A stretch of 64,000 nucleotides of DNA, taken from Larus michahellis (Eukaryota; Chordata; Aves; Charadriiformes; Laridae). Location of the stretch: assembly GCF_964199755.1 (NCBI RefSeq), contig NC_133911.1, forward strand, positions 3,437,001-3,501,000. Direction: 5' to 3'. Positions 24,601 to 39,600 of this stretch are shown in pieces. How positions within the stretch are numbered: the first letter of the stretch is position 1; each line of letters opens with the position of its first letter. A model generated the notes under the pieces. That model was not told where the DNA came from. It ran no database searches and saw nothing but the letters and a program-made list of their open reading frames with translations. The position numbers and the translations under genes are program-made.

Positions 24601-27600
24601 GGTAAGGTTGAGTGATGGTGGCTGTCGGGTGGGCTTCTAGGTTGGAAAATAATGCTGTGGATGTTGGATTGTGTGAGTGGTTGGTTCAGCTTCCAGTGCC
24701 TGGGAATTTAGTAGTAGAGAGACCATCACCATCCTTTGCCCCATTGTTGGTAGCCTCAACAGACAGGCAAAGGTGGAGTCTGTCTCTGAAAACACGTCTA
24801 CTTGGTTTCTCCAGGGATTGAAGGATTGAAGCGTACTCTCTATACTTGCTTGTTGGATGAGTGGAAGGTTTCGTTCTCCAGGATTAAGAGTCTGTTTAAA
24901 CTTTCTTTGAGTTGGTAGTTTAGTTGATTCTCTTTTCTCCTTCTCCTTCCTCAAAAGTCTCCTCTCATTCACTCCTCTCTGCTGTTTTGTCCTCATAGAG
25001 CACCGCGTGTCACGTTGTCCTCAGCAGAGTCCATGCACCCGAGAAAGGATGTGCGAGGCAGACATGTGTCCAGTGCTGCACGTGTTGAATAAATGTGTTT
25101 CTGATTTTCAGTACTTAATTCTAAGAGTTTGCCTAAAATATTTTCCTTCTTAACAATTTCATATTATTCTTTAAACCTGAGGCATTTAGGTATAAGTTGT
25201 AGACACTTGTGAGATCAACTGCGCTGCTGGCATGTAATTGAAACCTTTACTCTATTAAAGGCACAGTACTAGCTGTTACCAACTGCTCATGGAAATCTAG
25301 CTCTTAAAAACTGCATTAGCTCTTAAAAACTTATTTTAAGTAGTCATAGAGCTACCTTGACTTTCCCTTGCCGAGCCTGCTGATTTCTTACATTCATATA
25401 TTCTTGTTCCTTAAAATATTTTCTTTTTACTTACAGCAGCCAGGTAAAATAAATAAAAACAATAGGGACATGCACATCTGTCAGCTCATGAAATCTTAAA
25501 ACATTTTTTTCTCTAAGGATAGTAAGTATAGATATTTAAATGCAAAACAAAAACAGCTCTTGAAAATGTATTACTCCTTTTGCTAATATGATTCATTCTC
25601 CTGAGCGTTAAGCGGTAAGTGAGATGTCAGATAGCATTCCAAAACGTGTTCTGTGGAGGCAGTGTACAAAAGCTGAACTTTTATTAAACCTGTGTTATCA
25701 AAAGAAGCTGTGTCTCTCGGGGTGGAGGCACAGTGCTACTGGAGAACAGTGTTTACCAGGGCAAAGTAAAGTAACTATCGGGTTTGAGAATCTGACAGTA
25801 CCTCCTTTTGTTGCTGTGTTTTCTTATGGACAGATTTCTTTTTGAAAACAGTGACTCAGGACATGGTCAGAAGGCAATATCTGTGTTAAAAAGTTATAAC
25901 AGAGATACTGCCAAGGTGTCTTAAACTCTTAGACCTCTTTAAGATTCTGTGAAAGAGGTAGTTGCTTAACGTGTATTTCTGATTTCCCCACCAGACAGAT
26001 TGAGTTTTAAAAGGATTTTTGGTGGCTTATTGGATACTGGGTTTAAAAGCAACAGCTAGACCTTTGCCTGTGGATAGGGTTCTTGGCATGTCTTTGGGCA
26101 AATTTGAACAACTAGTCTATGTTTCAGTGTTTAATTCCCACCTGCCCCCCCTTCTCATCCATGCTGTCTCCTTTTAATAGCTTCTTTTTCTCTCTTTAGA
26201 CTCCAGGGATCACTAATTAAGAAATCAGCCTCTGGTTGGTTGGATAACCATTGGCAAGTGCCACGGTTACAGTGCTGCTGGTCTTCCCCAGTCTCTGACT
26301 GCAAATGAGTAAAGATAGGAACACAGCTGTAATAGAAGAATGGACAGATTACAAAACCACTGGGATTGGGTCTCTTCTTATCTGTCTTCGCCAAACAGCA
26401 GGATATATGTCTCAATGAAATCCGAATTAGGAAACGACAAAGTGGAGTTTTACTCTTGAGAGATGCTATCAGTAGCCTTCTGCAAAAAAAAAAAAAAAAA
26501 AGAATTTGGAAAGCTCAAGAAGCTATTCAGGATTTATGGTGTGGGTTGGTTGAGCTGGAGCTGTTCAGCTGCTCTTTACTGTGTTTACAGCAAAAGCAGC
26601 AACAAAATCAAACTTTACAGTTTACCTGTTCCGCTGTTATCGTCTGTTAATGTTGAGTCAATTGAAAAAGTCTGACCTGTGAAAAACTGCTTTGACTTCT
26701 GGATTGTAGTTCAGTTGAAATATATGATTTTGGTTCTCACTATGATGTGAATTCGGGCTCTTCTCATTAGTTTGAACTTGACATGGCAAACTGCTTTTGC
26801 TTCTCTAATAGGATTTGGAAGAAATCTTTTGCAGTGTCCCAAGCCAAGTATTGGGCAGCCTGATAGAAATACAGAGCCTGGCTGCATCTGTCTTTTCACT
26901 GAAGGTTGTTCCTGGTGCTCTGCCCGTTCTTTAGGCAGAGGGCAGAAATCCCAGCTCTGCAAGTGGGGCCAGTCCATGCCATTTTGTAATTGGAGGCCCA
27001 ATGGCTTATGAAGTTCCTGGGACAGGAAAATATTGAGTTTGATGAAAGATGGATGATGCAACTCTTAACGACTCTAGTAATAGGGAGAACTTATAATTTC
27101 TTACCAATTTCAAACTCATCCTTCTTGGGGTGATGAATGTGTCCATCAAACATTCCCTAGCGATGCTGCATGTCGTTTCACAGGGCATGCAGCTAGTCAA
27201 AACGTATTCTAGACACCACTGGGGCATGGTGATGAAGCTGTGCTCTGCATCCAGAAGATGGGGCTTTCTGGTGTTTATAAACCTAGTTCCCTAGGGAGTT
27301 TGGTTATACTGGCACATGCCTTATATTAGTAAAGTAGAAAGGTTGCCACTTACGTTGTTTGTGGCTCCATCTCTGGGAAATGTTTTTCACTGTCAAGATG
27401 GAGAAACCTTCTGCAAGGTTCAGGATGTTTCCTTTAAAAGACAGGGCTACCCGGAGTGGTAGTTGTCCATCTAAAACCTGTGGGAGATTCAGATTTCCCC
27501 GTACTGCGTTCCACAGACAGAGTAGATAATAACTCTGAGCTTTGTTAGATCCCTCAAGAGCTGCGTTGCCAGAGGAGTACCACAGCTCGCTGAACAGAAC

Positions 27601-30600
27601 CAGAGGGACGTATGGATGCATATCTTCCACTCGGGACAAATGGATCGCTGAATCCAGAAGGAACCAACAGACTGTCAAAGCACACTTTGCAAATACTGTA
27701 GCAATCTTCTGGCTGGGGCTTGTAAAATCCAGACAATAAAGGCAAGAGGGGTGACTTGCTGCAAATTGAAAATGTGAATTTCCTCTGAATGGACATTGCT
27801 TGCAATTTTGTTTTCATGTTCAGTTCCTGGTGAAATGCCATGCACGTAAGAGTGACAGGCCCTTCAGAAGGCTGGCTGTGGCTAAGGTGATTACCTGGCA
27901 CTTGGAAGACCTGAGTTCGGTTGTCAACCCTGCCACACAGTTTTCTGCCTCATCTTACCATCTGCTGGAAAAGATGCGATAAGTCTTTAATCTTGTGTTT
28001 CAGATGATGATTTTCCCTGGAGAAGGCTTATCTCGTTTTGTACGGTGCCGGGATAATGAGAGTTTGTTTTCCATTTCAGAGGGCTTTAAATGCCGCTTAA
28101 ATAAATAAATAAATGTAATTGGGCCCTGTGTTCCCCCCCGCCTCTTCCACACTAATACACTGGTAAATTAAGGCAGCGATTCTGTTGGATTCTGTACTTA
28201 GACCTACAAGTACTCATTTAGAAGTCAAATATCTCTGGGCTTGGGCAGGTTTGGAATGAAGGTTTGCATTTTGCTTGCTCTGCCTTTGCATATGGAAAAG
28301 GTTCAGTTCTCTCTGTGATGCATAAAACCTGAACACCTTTTGTCTGAACTGTTTCTCTCAGCAGCCTCTTGGGTTGCTGAAATGACTCTTAAAAGAGCAG
28401 GAGGTGGGGAACCAAAGAGGCAGAGCTGGGCAGGTAAAAACCATGTACCTCCTGTGAACAGGGGCCCCTCCCGGAACACTCTTTGTGCTTCACCAGCTGC
28501 TAGGTTATAGTTCCATAGCTGAGGAATTTGGAGGAGCATCATTTCTTGGTGCATGCATGTCTGTTCTTGGCAGGCCTGCTCCCTGTCTTTTGAAGGGTAC
28601 CTTAGCTGAACGGCTCAGTGTTTTAGGCCTGTCTGATTTTTATTTTCCTTAAATGGATGGCCTTAAGAGCTGTTGGCAAATGCTTCTTGCTGTATTCATG
28701 AGGAGCAGGGAATTGGTGATCTGATGGGAAAGCCTGTGATGCACCTGGCAAAATGGTGAAATACAGCATTGTGAACTCTTTTCATGGCAGCTTTTTTTTT
28801 TTTTTTGGTGGAAAATCTGTGTTCTTCAGTACTGCTGTACATTCTTGTAAGGATGCACTGAACAAGAATAGCTTGAAGAAATATTTCTTTATAAAGAACT
28901 CCAAAATCTGTATCAAGTACCAAAGAGAGTCCCTGGGCACCGCAGCTTTCTTCTTGCTTATAGATTTTCAGGAGTGTAGTAGGAAATGCAACAACCATCT
29001 CTCTCCCTTACCAGTGTCTTCCAGTTCTAAACTGAAGGGGCTACTCATGACATGCGGGAGGTTGGGTTATTGGTGTTGATATGGACATGGTCTTTTACTG
29101 GAAGACTTCAGTTTTCTCAAAGCAACGTCTCTCTTAATTTGCTTTTACAAGGATATTCAATACATCAGTCCATGCAATTTGTGCTATCACTTTTTGTTAT
29201 TTTTCTAAATGAAACAGTAGATATTTTTGTTGAATGCATTATAGTGTAGCTTGGAACAGCAGACTTGTGTCTAAACGTGAACTGGGGCTGGGGTTTGTGC
29301 TCGCTATCAAGAACTTGCTTCACTTCTCCACTGGAACACCTTTCTGATGGTGAAACCAACAATTTTTTACTTACCATGGTGAAAATATTTAAAGAGTGAT
29401 CACCATCCCATATGGGCATGCATCCAAAGACTACCTGTTTCTTAATTTATATCTGACTTCTTGGGATTTTGTGACAAGCTGGAGATTTCTCTTTCAATGC
29501 CTAAACAAACTTGTAGGTCCAGTTATACTTTGAAGTTGAAGTGTGGGTGGAATTTATTCCTAGGTCTGGATGTAAAGAGGTCTGAACCCAGTTTTTCACT
29601 ATGTTAGAAGTTTGTCTTGCAGTGTTGCTATCCCAGGGAGGTGTTAGAGGGCTGTATCTGGGCTTCCCCTACACCAGTACCATGTTGTTCCTCGTGGGAG
29701 ACTAAACTTCGAAGAGGTGTAGACAAGGACAGCTCTATCTTGTGACCTGGATTCCAAAATACTTTGTCTACAGAGACTGTCCAGACCGTGTGTTGAACAG
29801 CTGAAACAGCCATGAAATGGATTCACGTTGTACCCCTCCTGGGCTGCCTTTAAGACTCGATGAAGATTCTGGGAATCGTGTGTTAAATTGATGTCTCTAT
29901 GATGCAGTACACTTCTTAAGCTTGTACAAAGAACTGACTAGTGAAGGTTTCCGGTGGCTTCCTGCAAAAGAAAAGGATACAGGATCTTTTGGGGTTTTCT
30001 GTGCAATTCTGTGGGAGAGCTGACATTTTGCATGTGCTTTGAAGATAAACAGAGATGGTAGTCTCCACCTTTGCGCCTGTGTTTTATATAGGTCTGGAGG
30101 CAACAGGCGCTATTGCATTCATTACAACAATTCTAACTTGTCGTGGGCTGTGAGATATACTTGTGGAAGCTGGAGCAGTGTAGACCAAAAAGACCTTATT
30201 AAAATAAACTAAATAATTTTCACCACATCAGTGACCAGAATTATGCCATTTAATTAAAATATGTCTAGACAAATAACCTAGGGGGAGAGAGATAAGTGTT
30301 AGAGGTTTCTGCATAGGGACCATGCTAAATAAATTTGTGAATAGCTGCTTTTCTCTGCCAAGTGTCTGGAGTCTTGGAGTACTGTAGCTGCTGATGGATA
30401 ATATGGTTGTTTCTCGTGTTGGCATTCTTCTCTTTGTTAGCAGTTATTTTCACCTGTCTGTAAATAATATTTCTGTGAGGTATTGATTAACAGCTGTGGC
30501 TATGTTTTTTTTGACCTAGCTTTATTATTGTAATGAGGTACTTCTAAGAGAGCACAAAAGGAACATTTCACAGAGGAATAAGAATTGATTCTTATCTGGA

Positions 30601-33600
30601 CGGCTCTCATGTAAGTTTAGCATTTCTCGTTTTGTGTTGTTTGGCAGCTGACACCGTATCTGTCCTGGTTGTGTGACACCTTTGTTGAAAATGAATTGAA
30701 TAGTTGTAATAAGAGGTCTGGATTGCTACCATATCCAATGGTTACTTAGAATGGTAGAAATAAACTCACTTTACTTCAAGTTGACTAGGAAAAATGCTCT
30801 ATTTTCTAAGGCCGCATGTTGAACTTGTTTCTTTCTTGTTTTTTATAGGTATGAGCCATGGGCTGTCTGCGTGCCATTTTGGATGCATGATAGCAAAGAG
30901 TGTATCTGTCTTAGTTTGAATCCTGTTAGTGTGGGAAGCCCTTGAAATAATTTGTGGCAGCACGGGCTTAAGTGTGGTCTGGCAGCCAGAGGAAGAACCG
31001 GAGTCCCTAGTGTAATCCATGGACTGTAATGAATTTTGTGTAACTACATCACTGCTCTTGTCATTGCTTGAGCCAGCTGTGTTAAAACTAACTGGGATTT
31101 AGTACCTTGAAATGCTTCTTTGTCCGTGTCGATATCCAGCAGTTGAATTTCAGGCTTAGGCTGAGGCGTCCATGCTTCTGGCTGGAGGTCCAAGAATAGT
31201 GGCTGCGAAGTGATGCTTTTTGCATGTTGATGAATTAAAGTTATGTTATTCCAAAACATCCTTAGGGATGATGTGAGATCTTGGGCGTTCACGGAACTCT
31301 TAATGCTTGCCAAGTGACTTTGAAAGGACTGGACGCATAGCTAAAAGTACGTACTATTGGAGTCAGTTTGTGCTGAGGGAGGCTATATTACCAAAATCAG
31401 TGTTCCCTTTGCACAAAAATACAGATTTTCTTGGTGGTATATGGTAGGTAGAGCGGCCAATCAATGCGGCTGGGGGCTGTTGACGATCAGCTAAAAGCAT
31501 CATGAACCTTGCCTTTCAGAACTGGCTTGGAGAATGGCGCTTGGACTGCATGTTAGAAACCGCAACGTCTCAATGAATCGGTATGTGGCTCTCAGCGTGC
31601 GAGGTCATGACCTGACTTCAGCCTGCAGAGGCTTAGGTTTTCAACAGGCTGTGCCTCTGCCTTGACTTTGTGTGAATGTCATCCCGAAGTGCTATTTTGA
31701 GTGTCCTGCTCTGGAGTTTTGAAGATAATTGCACCCTGGGGAAAGCAAAATCAGAGCCAGCTGTTTCAAATGGGCATTCCACAACCAACTTGCTGCTGGC
31801 AGTAGCCTCTCTTTTACAGTGTTTTTCCTAGGTTGTTTTCAAGAACTATTTAATTTTATGGGGGCTTGTTAATATTTATTGTTTTGTAACTAACACATTG
31901 AACTGCGACTTGGAAATCTGGGTTCAGGTCACAATTATGCTGACCTGTCCCTTTGTATTGTGACTTCTTTGTCTTTACGGGAGAGGTGCTGATATGTGTC
32001 TGTCCCTTGGGACAGCTCCAAGAATGGATTCATTAACACCTGTGAGTTTGTAATGTAGTCACATAAATAATTTACGGAACAGTGTGGGGGTTAGGGGGAA
32101 AAGGGAAATAATAGAAAAGAGAGAAGACTGTCAGTGCGGTGAAAATGCTTTGCTTGTTATGGACAGTTTGGCCAGTTCTATTCCAAACCCTTTCTGAGGG
32201 AGTAGATGGTACTGATAAAAAAAAAAAAAAAAAGGTAAGGTCTTAGGAATCTAAAAGTCAACCATTTGCTTGGCTTCTCTGTGTGCATAATTAAGAGTAA
32301 CCTTTTTTCTACTGGGTTTCATGGTTTAACACTAGCCAGCAATTAAGCACCACGCAGCCGCTCGCTCACTGCTCCTCCCCCCCGCATAGGGATGGGGAGG
32401 AGAATGGAAAAAAAGAAAAAAGTAAAACATTTTTTGAGATAAAGACAGTTTAATAGGGCAGCAAGGGAAGATAATAATAATAGAATATACAAAACAAATG
32501 ATGCTTCTTGTGTGCCTCCTCGCAGAACATGGGAAGCTGAAAAGTCCTTGACCTTAGTATAAGCACTACTTAGCAACAACTAGAACATCAGTGTGTTATC
32601 AATATTATTCTCATACTAAATCCAAACAACAGCAGTATACCAGCTACTAGGAAGAAAATTAACTCTATCCCGGACAAAACTGCACCCTAGGTTAGCTGAT
32701 CATGGAGCGGAAGGTAACACTATGCACAATTGGGGCTATCAGTGCTAAAATCAAAATAGACTAATTTCTATAGATATCAACTTATAATGCCATAAATGCT
32801 TGTATTTTAGTGTGGTTTTCACACCTTGAGCGTCTGCACAGCCACTGAAATATTGTTAACTAAGGAGTGGAGAAGCAATTTGTGTTCCCTCTATGCTATT
32901 GCTCTTTAACAGTCAGTCATAAATATTTTAAAATACTTAATTGGAAGCCATTTCTCATGGGTACTACAAAGTGCACTATATTTGGAGACCCTTTCAAGAC
33001 AATGGGCAGAGGATCTGGCGAGGGTCTGGAGCCTAACACAAGTCAGGCCGTTCTGCACTTGACTTGAAATGGAAGGATGAGACAGATCTGGGCTGGGAGC
33101 CCAAGTACCAGTTGGTTCAAAACACGTGGAACCTTTTAGTATGAGTCACTGTGTCAGACTGTTGCACTTGGTAATGACTGATAGGCCTTTAAAAGTGCTT
33201 TGAGTGTGATGCAGATGGCTAAACTGGATTGCTGTAGATGAAAATTCCCCTGCTCACAGGCGAGGCAGCTGTAACGCACGTAATCTCTGCTTTCCTCCCT
33301 CCCTCACACGCTCCTGTTGTTCTTTTCGGATTCACGTGCCGGGATCTTGCTTAAGCAGAACTCTGGGTTTCTCTAACCAAGTAATGAGGCTTTCTGCTGC
33401 TCGAATGTCTATATTAAATAGTCGTCAAGGAACTTTTAAACATGAAGATCTCATAATTTTCTTGTAGTAAGAGGGAGTGTAATAGGCCAAATGACCTCCT
33501 CAAGGTCATACAGGGGTTTGGTGCCAGAGTGGAGCCTAAACAAATTTAGTTGTCCTTGAGTCCCAACTCATTGCTATAAAAAATGAAGCTTTACGTTTGA

Positions 33601-36600
33601 AATGAAAGGCAGGTTCAGGCTGATTCTCTCCTAGGGAATACAGCAGTTCTTGCTTCGTTCATGTGCTTAAGCTCAGGTCAGTATCTGGTATGGGACCTAA
33701 GTGCCAAAACTTTACGGTATCCTGCCGTTCTCCTGAAAGATGATAAACTATCCCTACTGTTCTAGAAGGCTGGCATGACAAACTGCGGGATGTGCCCCCA
33801 GGAATAGAAGTGAGTGGAGAAAACAGGGAAGAGGCAGTTATGTGGGCAAAAGTGTTTAGTGTGGTGATGAAGATCAGATGTGGCAGAGGATAACCGGTGT
33901 ATAAACATAGGAATGCATTAACTGTTAATTGCAGACAGAATCGCTGAGACTGTTTAGATTTTTAAAAGTGTTAAGAATAACGTGAGTCAAAGAGTAGCAT
34001 GTAATTACATGAATGAAGAAAAAGAGTGTTTCTTAACGCATTTGTCACCTATGCAGGAAGAGGCGACTTCCCTAACACCCATTGCACGCAGTTTCTGGCT
34101 AAAATTCCTACAGAATCTGTAAGAAGGAGCTGGTGTGCGTGGTGGAAGGCCAGGAGGTAAACCTCAACCTGGGGAGTGCTGTCACAAGAGCTGACTTTAT
34201 AAATGGCTTCATGCAGAAGGGACGTTGAACTTGTGTAGCCGGGCCTCTGCAGATCATGCAGCTTTGTTAGGAGAGCTCTCGCGTGCATTGCAGCTAGGTA
34301 TCTTTTTTTGAAGAGGATTTTGTTCCACGGTTGGGTGTGTCATTTATGTCATAATTGTGGGTAGCATGTTCATATTCATTTTTGACAGGTTTATGTGTGA
34401 GTTGGCGTACCAAAGTGCATATATGGAAAGGCAAAGCACTGTCAGTGTTTATGAATAACAACCTAAAAAGGAGAACGGTGGTTCCGCTCTGGCTCTGTGG
34501 TATTTTGAGGGGTGATTGGCGTGAGCTTTCCGCAGAGCAGCACTGTAGGGCTGCCTTGGAACTGGCAGCTCGTTCCCTGCTCGCCAGCTCAGTGGGGTGC
34601 AGGCAAGATCTGAGGCTTTCATGCATCACAAAAGGCTGCAGATCTTTTGTGTTGAGCAGAGCCCTTCTCTGCTGCACTGCGTTATGGTGTTTATTTGCTC
34701 GGCAAAAAGATTCCTCTTCTCCTCCCCTCTTTCTTATTTCCAGAATAAATATTATATCCTAGCCAAGCCTCACCTGTAAATTCAGTGGGTGGCTTTATTT
34801 TCATTAATTTCTCTGAGTTGGAAGGGTGGCTAAAGGCTCTCTGTGTTGTGACCTCAGCTACAAAAAGTCTAAAGTTTTAATTCTGCATTGAAGGTTCAAA
34901 CTGAAATGTTAATCAGCTTCAGAAAGACTATTTTTGGAGCTGCTGCCTTGGATTCCAGTTGAGTCGTTGCATTTTGCCACGTGATCAGAAGGGTGAGAGG
35001 GTTTTTTTCTTTCTCTGCATGTCAGCTGTTTGCTACTGGGTTTGCTGTGTGCAATCTGCACTTTAAACTGTCCTTAAAGCAACTGCATGTCTTTATTTAG
35101 GTTTTCCTAAAAATGGCTGTCTTCTGTCATTTACTTTTGTATTGTAGTCTGGTTTTCAGAGATGTTTATATTCTGCATGGAAGTTTGGCCCAATATTGCC
35201 AGGCAAGATGCAGGGGGTAGTTCGAAAAGTCTGGATCTTCTTCAGAAAGGGCTTCTTCCTGGGGAGCTTTAAAAATATTTTTTCATGGCTGGTAAAGTCA
35301 GAAGAGTTTCTATGAAGCAGCTAGCTAGCGTCACTGGAGTGTAATACTGCTGCTGTCGGTCTGACTGCTAGTCCAATGCACAAATATCTCTCGAAATACA
35401 TTAGAAGTTGGGAGCTTCCAACGCAAAAGTTGCTTTTCAGTGAGCTTAGAATCTGCAAAAGCAATTAGGAGAATCTTACGAACAGCTTCCCTTAGTATTA
35501 ATTCATTGTGGATGTGGATTTATAATTACTTACAATTTTACTAATTTAAACAGGTTTTTTGAAAACTTCATAAGTAGAATGAAGTTGCCCATAGAAGTTG
35601 TGGAACTTCCATCCTTGGAGATACTCAGAACTTGACTGGACATGGCCCAGAGCAACCTAATCCCACTGTGTGCTGGAGGTTGGACTAGGTGACCCCTGGA
35701 TTTCTCTTCTCCTACGCGGTTCTGTGAATCAAAACTAACATCTACATAATCTCTTACCTGCCTTTTCTGGTGACAGGAGTCACTGAAGATATGTATAGAA
35801 CAAATGAATTAATTACTTTGCTTTCTTTCTACGGATCTCCAAGCAAGTTATAAAAAATAACAAAAGAAGCTTCTCTGCCCCTTCTCCCGTCAGTAAGGGA
35901 CAATGAGAGAGTTAAGATTTGATTATGATCACAGTGACAAGATGGGAATAATCTGGTATATTGGGATGCACCATTTGGGGCATGGTATGCGTTAACCTAG
36001 AGTGAATGTGTAGGGGCCGCACCACTGTCTCGACCCTGTGTTTCCCATGTGTGTGGCCATGGAAGATTGGGACTGCAACTGGTGAATCAAGCAAAGGAGA
36101 ATTTCCTTGCTAACCTCATTTTTTCTGAGTAGAAGGAAAAAATCATCTAGATAATTCTGGAGATTAAGTCTCTCACAGGCGTGCATGATGCAATCAAGAT
36201 GCAACTGTATGCAACACTATCAAACCCAGTGTTTAATATCCAGTTGCCTAAATGCTTATGAATCAGAGAGTCATTAGAGGTTTGTGGGGTTCACTTGGAA
36301 TTCTTAATATGGAGTCAGCACATATTCGGAGGCAGCAAACTGCTTGGCAGAGGGTTGGGAGTGAGGGTAAACCTAAACAATCCTTGGTTTTTGGGCTAGA
36401 GCCCTCTTTGCAGGAAAACAAGGAGTCAGGATGCTGTGAGGGTAACCAGGAGAGTGAACCTGTCATAGAAGCAGGTGAGGTATGAGAGGGTGAACAAGAC
36501 TGGTTTTGGTAAATGCACCATACACCTATTTGCGCAGAATAGGGTGGTAGCAAAGTCAGAGGATCCAGACACAATTCCAGGAAGCGAGAGGAAGGAGGGG

Positions 36601-39600
36601 CTGTTACCAGCAGTGATTGTTTCATTTAGTAATTAATTCTTAAATCTCCTCTAAGTCAAATAAAGCAGAGGATGTGAGCTTCTGAAAACTATTCCCTCCT
36701 CCCCTTCCCCGCACATCCGCACCCTTTTTTGCACATACTCTTTCTAAGTGAAGACTGTTGGTGTGAGATTTGATCATGGGGAGCTTGCTGGCAACGTAGA
36801 GCGGGTGCTTGGGGGTGTTCAGGGGTGTGGGGTCTCTTTCATGATCTGTCACTGATGTACTGTGTGATCTTGGGTGAGTTGTTCCCTGATGTTCTTCTTT
36901 TACCTTCCTTTTACCTGATAGATCTGTTTGAAGGATGAACTAAAGGATGTGATAACCTTGAGTAACCTGGTCTAATGGGAGGTGTCCCTGCCCCTGGCAG
37001 GGGCGTTAGAACTAGATGATCTTTGAGGTCCCTTCCAAATCTAACCATTCTATGATTCTATAATGTCTTGGGCACCAAGGTATCTGGAAATGACTGGTTT
37101 GTTCTGTTACCGTTTGGTGTTTGTTGAGTGGTAGCGTTGTAAATGGCTCTATGGGTAGGTGTTTATTTGCTCTCTTTTCTCTGTCCCAGAGTGGCTTATA
37201 ACCCGGGTTAAGCAGAAGATTGTATGTGCTGCAATGGAGACTGCATGTGTTCCACCTTGCCGGCAATTCCAGGGGCACTGTGTTGCCAGGAGGCAGGATG
37301 GACCTAGGAAGCAAATACCCCCTCTTCTGAAGGGAAGCTTTAACTCTATGAGAGCAGGGCGTGTGTTTCTTGGTATCAGATGGTCTTTGTTCTTATTATC
37401 AAATAGTAAGTCCGTTAATGACTGTGTTTGAGAGCACTGGTGTCATATCTCCACAGTGGACCACATCCAATACCAATAGAATTTTCTTCACCTCAGTAGG
37501 AGGTCTCTGGCAGATCCTTCCTTGTCATGCTTGGCTTGGGTCTAGGTTGTGAACCCATTAGTTAGGACCTTAAGACCCTGGTCTTAAGCTGCTGTATATA
37601 TTAGTTCTTTATGGACCGCGTGTGTTTCAAGAGCAGACAACAACATGGGCCTCCCTCGGCCCTTGCGTCTTAAGTTCTTGTAGAGCAAAAGACGTTGTCT
37701 TGAGTATGAAGTTATCCTCAGACTGAAGCATATGGCTGCAACCGTTCATATTCCTTTCTTGCCTTCTCTCCACTGCTTCCCCTTCCAGAGGATTGAAAGG
37801 AGCCGTGTCTTTACTACAAATAATGATTTGTAAAACAGTGATATTTGAAATTAGTGGCTGCTGCTGTCTTTGATGTTCTTGGCACTGTTGATTGCTACCC
37901 AAAGCAAGCTGGGAATTACAGTCTGTCATTCTCCTGCCTCATAGCTCAAGGCTATATTTAGTAGTTCAAGTTGCAACAGATCTGGAAGTCGTTCCCTTTA
38001 GCTGCAGCAGAAGCCTAATGCTGTGATAGAGCGTGTTGTTTTGTAAGTGGTGACTTCAGTGTGCCGGTTTTCCATCGCGAGGACAACGGAACCAGTCTGT
38101 GCAGTATTGCAGGGATATCCTGACTGCCACTCCGTGTGTCGAGTTCAGAAAGACCCCCAGGCCTTTGCTCTGGATTGAACCTCACAATCTGTATGTTTTT
38201 AGTGCTTGACTTTTGCCTAAGTCCTAGAGCCTGGTGAGAACTTCTGGATATAATTTCTGGGTTGCAGTAAGTGTCATTTCCTTATTGGAGGGGAGAAAAA
38301 ATACTGTCATTGAAAACATGCAGCTGGCAAGATAAAATTACTGCAGCATCTTTATTTGCTGATCCTGCAATTGCGTCTTTGCTGAGTGAGTGTTCTCTCC
38401 GGGACTTTATGAAAAGGAAAAGATCATGTTTGAATTCAAGTTAGTACACTGGGGCTGGAGATCCATGCAAATGTTGAAATCTTCTGTCTGCACGCAGAGT
38501 TTGCAGCTCCAGAATTACAGGTCTGAGAGCTTCATTGAATTGTCAGAGGTTTTTAAAGCACTGAGCATGAGTTGATTTCAATGGCGTTTACTCTTAATTG
38601 TCTCTTTAGAGTCTAGGTATAAATGACTAAAACCAATAATGAAACCACATGATCTGTTTCCTGGTGCCAAAAGGTGAAGGGAGGACAGATGCATTAGGAG
38701 TTAAATGAATATTTTAAAATGTTTTTCTTTCCAATAATAGGAAAGGGGTGAAGTCCACCTAATATTGTACTGCTAGCCATTAACAATGCAAATAAATGTG
38801 GAGAAAGAAGAGAATGTTCTTTCCTTCTTTAAAAAAATGGATTAAAATGTGCAGATGCAGGTATTAGTGGTGGTGGTATTTAGTCCTGATTTTCCAAAAG
38901 TAAGATGGAAAGAAACTCTTTGTCCATTTGCTCTCTTCTCTTCTCCTTCCTGACCAATTTTTATCCCCGCCTCATAATACGACACTGTTTCATGCATAGT
39001 CAGTTACTTTGTGGCTATTGTGGTTTTTTTTACACAGCAACAAGAAACACAAAAACATAAATAAAGGAAAATGTGGTTGTGGAACCACAAATTTTTATTG
39101 AGTTTGACTAGACTTCAGGTTGGCTTTGTTAAAGCTTAGGGATTGTCAAACACAAATTGTCCCCGTTCCCCTGTGTAGGGACTTGAGGCCAGAAATCTAT
39201 TTCTGTTACAAATCTACTGTTTGACTTGTTATAAACATCCCACCATATCTCTCCTCTGCCCGCGTCAGACAGCCCCGACTCTGAAGAGCTTTCCCGGGTG
39301 TGTGTACAGGGCCTCGGTCAAAAGGTTCCCAGTTTTGGTTGGAGCCCTTAGGTAACAACAAGAATGTCTTGAGTATTGACATCAACATGCAGTAGTAAAG
39401 CCTTATATTTAAGAGCAAACCTGGTATTTTTTGCAGTTGAGTGACTTTCTATTAGTTAGCTCAGTTCCTTCAAGCTCTATATTAAAAAAAAAAAAAAAAA
39501 AAGGCAAAACACCCTTATGCTGGTAAAACAAATTCATGGAATAGAATCATGGAATATCTCAAGTTGGAAGGGACCCATAAGGATCATCGAGTCCAACTCC

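Noticed and set aside
39440..39502. Processed pseudogene ending in the poly(A) run
   Set aside because: No recognisable mRNA-like sequence precedes the run; the same holds for the A runs at 26484 and 32217.
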